Assembly: GCA_030263395.1 (NCBI GenBank) | Contig: SZOW01000014.1 | Coordinates: 5,629 to 69,628, forward strand | DNA: 64,000 bases | Direction: 5' to 3' | DNA from: QUBU01 sp014337915 | Lineage (GTDB): Bacteria > Pseudomonadota > Gammaproteobacteria > Steroidobacterales > GCA-2729495 | Shown here: in pieces, positions 63,284 to 64,000 of the stretch | Position numbering within the stretch: position 1 is the stretch's first letter | Layout of the letters: each line of letters starts with the position of its first letter | Made by a program: the position numbers and the translations under genes | The notes under the pieces: generated by a model | The model's database searches: none | What the model saw: only the letters and a program-made list of their open reading frames with translations | What the model was told of the DNA's origin: nothing

Positions 63284-64000
63284 CGCGGCTCGCCGGCGTT
63301 GGCCGCGATGATGCGCTCGATCTCCGCCTCGACCTCGGGTCCCGATTCGGGCAGCGCCGCATAGGGGCTGCGCGCCTCGCGGCCGAGCGCCGAGCCACCG
63401 CGCTCGCTGGTGTCCACCTCGACCGTCACCGACAGTCCGATGCGCAGCGGATGCGCCTCGAGCTCACGCGGATCGAGTGCGATGCGCACCGGCACCCGCT
63501 GCACGATCTTGATCCAGTTGCCGGTGGCGTTCTGCGGCGGCAGCAGCGCGAAGGCGTTGCCGCTGCCCGCAGCCAGCCCCAGCACCTGGCCATGGAACTC
63601 GACGTCGTTGCCGTAGATGTCGGTGCTGATCTTCACCGGCTGGCCGATCCGCAGGTCGGCGAGCTGCGTCTCGCGGAAGTTCGCGTCCACCCACAGGCGC
63701 TGCAGCGGCACCACCACCATCAGCGAGGCGCCGGCGGCCACCTGCTGGCCGATCTGCACGCTGCGGCGGGCCACGGTGCCGTCGACCGGCGCGACGATAT
63801 GCATGTGCCCGCGGCGGATCGCGGCGCGGCGATAGTTCGCGACCGCCGCCAGCACCGCCGGGTTGCTGCGCAGCTCCGCACCCTGCACCTGCGCGCGCGC
63901 CAGCGCCAGGCGGCCCTCGGCCTGGCCGAGCGCCGCGCTGGCCGCGGCCACCGCCTGCTCCGCATGCGCGAGTTCCTCGCCGGAGACCGCGCCCGCCGCG
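63280..64000 (-). CDS. emrA: EmrA-like membrane-fusion protein (N-terminus cut by window edge)
   Basis: At least 239 residues are visible. The coiled-coil hairpin (SGEELAHAEQAVAAA, LALARAQVQGAEL), the lipoyl-like half IVAPVDGTVARRSVQIGQQV and the barrel WVDANFRETQLADLRIGQPV are typical of EmrA. The frame is open to the right edge; the membrane anchor lies outside. It links EmrB to the outer-membrane channel. Confidence 0.93.
   Translation of the reverse strand, partial: AAGAVSGEELAHAEQAVAAASAALGQAEGRLALARAQVQGAELRSNPAVLAAVANYRRAAIRRGHMHIVAPVDGTVARRSVQIGQQVAAGASLMVVVPLQRLWVDANFRETQLADLRIGQPVKISTDIYGNDVEFHGQVLGLAAGSGNAFALLPPQNATGNWIKIVQRVPVRIALDPRELEAHPLRIGLSVTVEVDTSERGGSALGREARSPYAALPESGPEVEAEIERIIAANAGEPR

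Overview
The window is very GC-rich with dense, mostly short-spaced genes. Gene content points to a gammaproteobacterium of the Steroidobacterales/Xanthomonadales kind: RlmJ, class I fructose-bisphosphatase, a TonB-dependent receptor of the type common in sterol and aromatic degraders, a P450, a Rieske oxygenase, EmrAB, and proteins with VPLPG/VPAPG sorting tails beside an exopolysaccharide locus. No rRNA, tRNA, CRISPR array or intact insertion sequence is visible.

Layout. 1-4.6 kb: right end of an exopolysaccharide locus (Wzy-like polymerase, Wzz-like co-polymerase, multi-SLBB Wza-like exporter). 4.7-10.8 kb: cell-surface block with a LapG-like periplasmic protease coupled to a membrane receptor whose HD-GYP domain lacks its metal ligands; divergent to it, a Slam-like outer-membrane barrel followed by a secreted protein that may be its substrate and a VPLPG-tailed cohesin-like protein. 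10.8-16.7 kb: L,D-transpeptidase, CydDC-like heterodimeric ABC exporter, divergent MerR regulator. 16.8-31 kb: amino-acid permease, methyltransferase pair, His-rich metal P-type ATPase flanked by REP-like repeats, GH17-membrane fusion, GST, amidohydrolase, rhomboid protease, DsbA-like/MsrB pair, phosphatase. 31-38.5 kb: nitrilase-like protein without its cysteine, Fbp, PaaK-like ligase, MerR-like protein with a long disordered linker, and a minus-strand luciferase/hydrolase/VOC group. 38.7-46.8 kb: TonB receptor, RlmJ, YebC, Rieske oxygenase, alpha/beta hydrolase, a complete tiny transcription unit for a 26-residue peptide, a methyltransferase with a C-terminal four-Cys motif, DUF374 acyltransferase. 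46.9-52.5 kb: P450 coupled to a fatty-acyl-AMP ligase with fused carrier domain, then a convergent ATP-grasp/zinc-peptidase pair. 52.5-64 kb: small envelope proteins, a BacA/YddA-like ABC protein with a degraded ATPase site, a GH5 glucanase, a HlyD-ABC trio and EmrAB, cut by the right edge.

Four things stand out: the protease/dead-HD-GYP pair as a possible alternative to LapG/LapD; the tiny peptide gene at 44.9 kb with its own promoter, full-length Shine-Dalgarno and terminator; the P450/acyl-AMP-ligase module beside the ATP-grasp/peptidase pair; and two perfect long palindromes with the same core, each lying between convergent stop codons. All functional statements come from reading translated sequence by eye; no database search was run.
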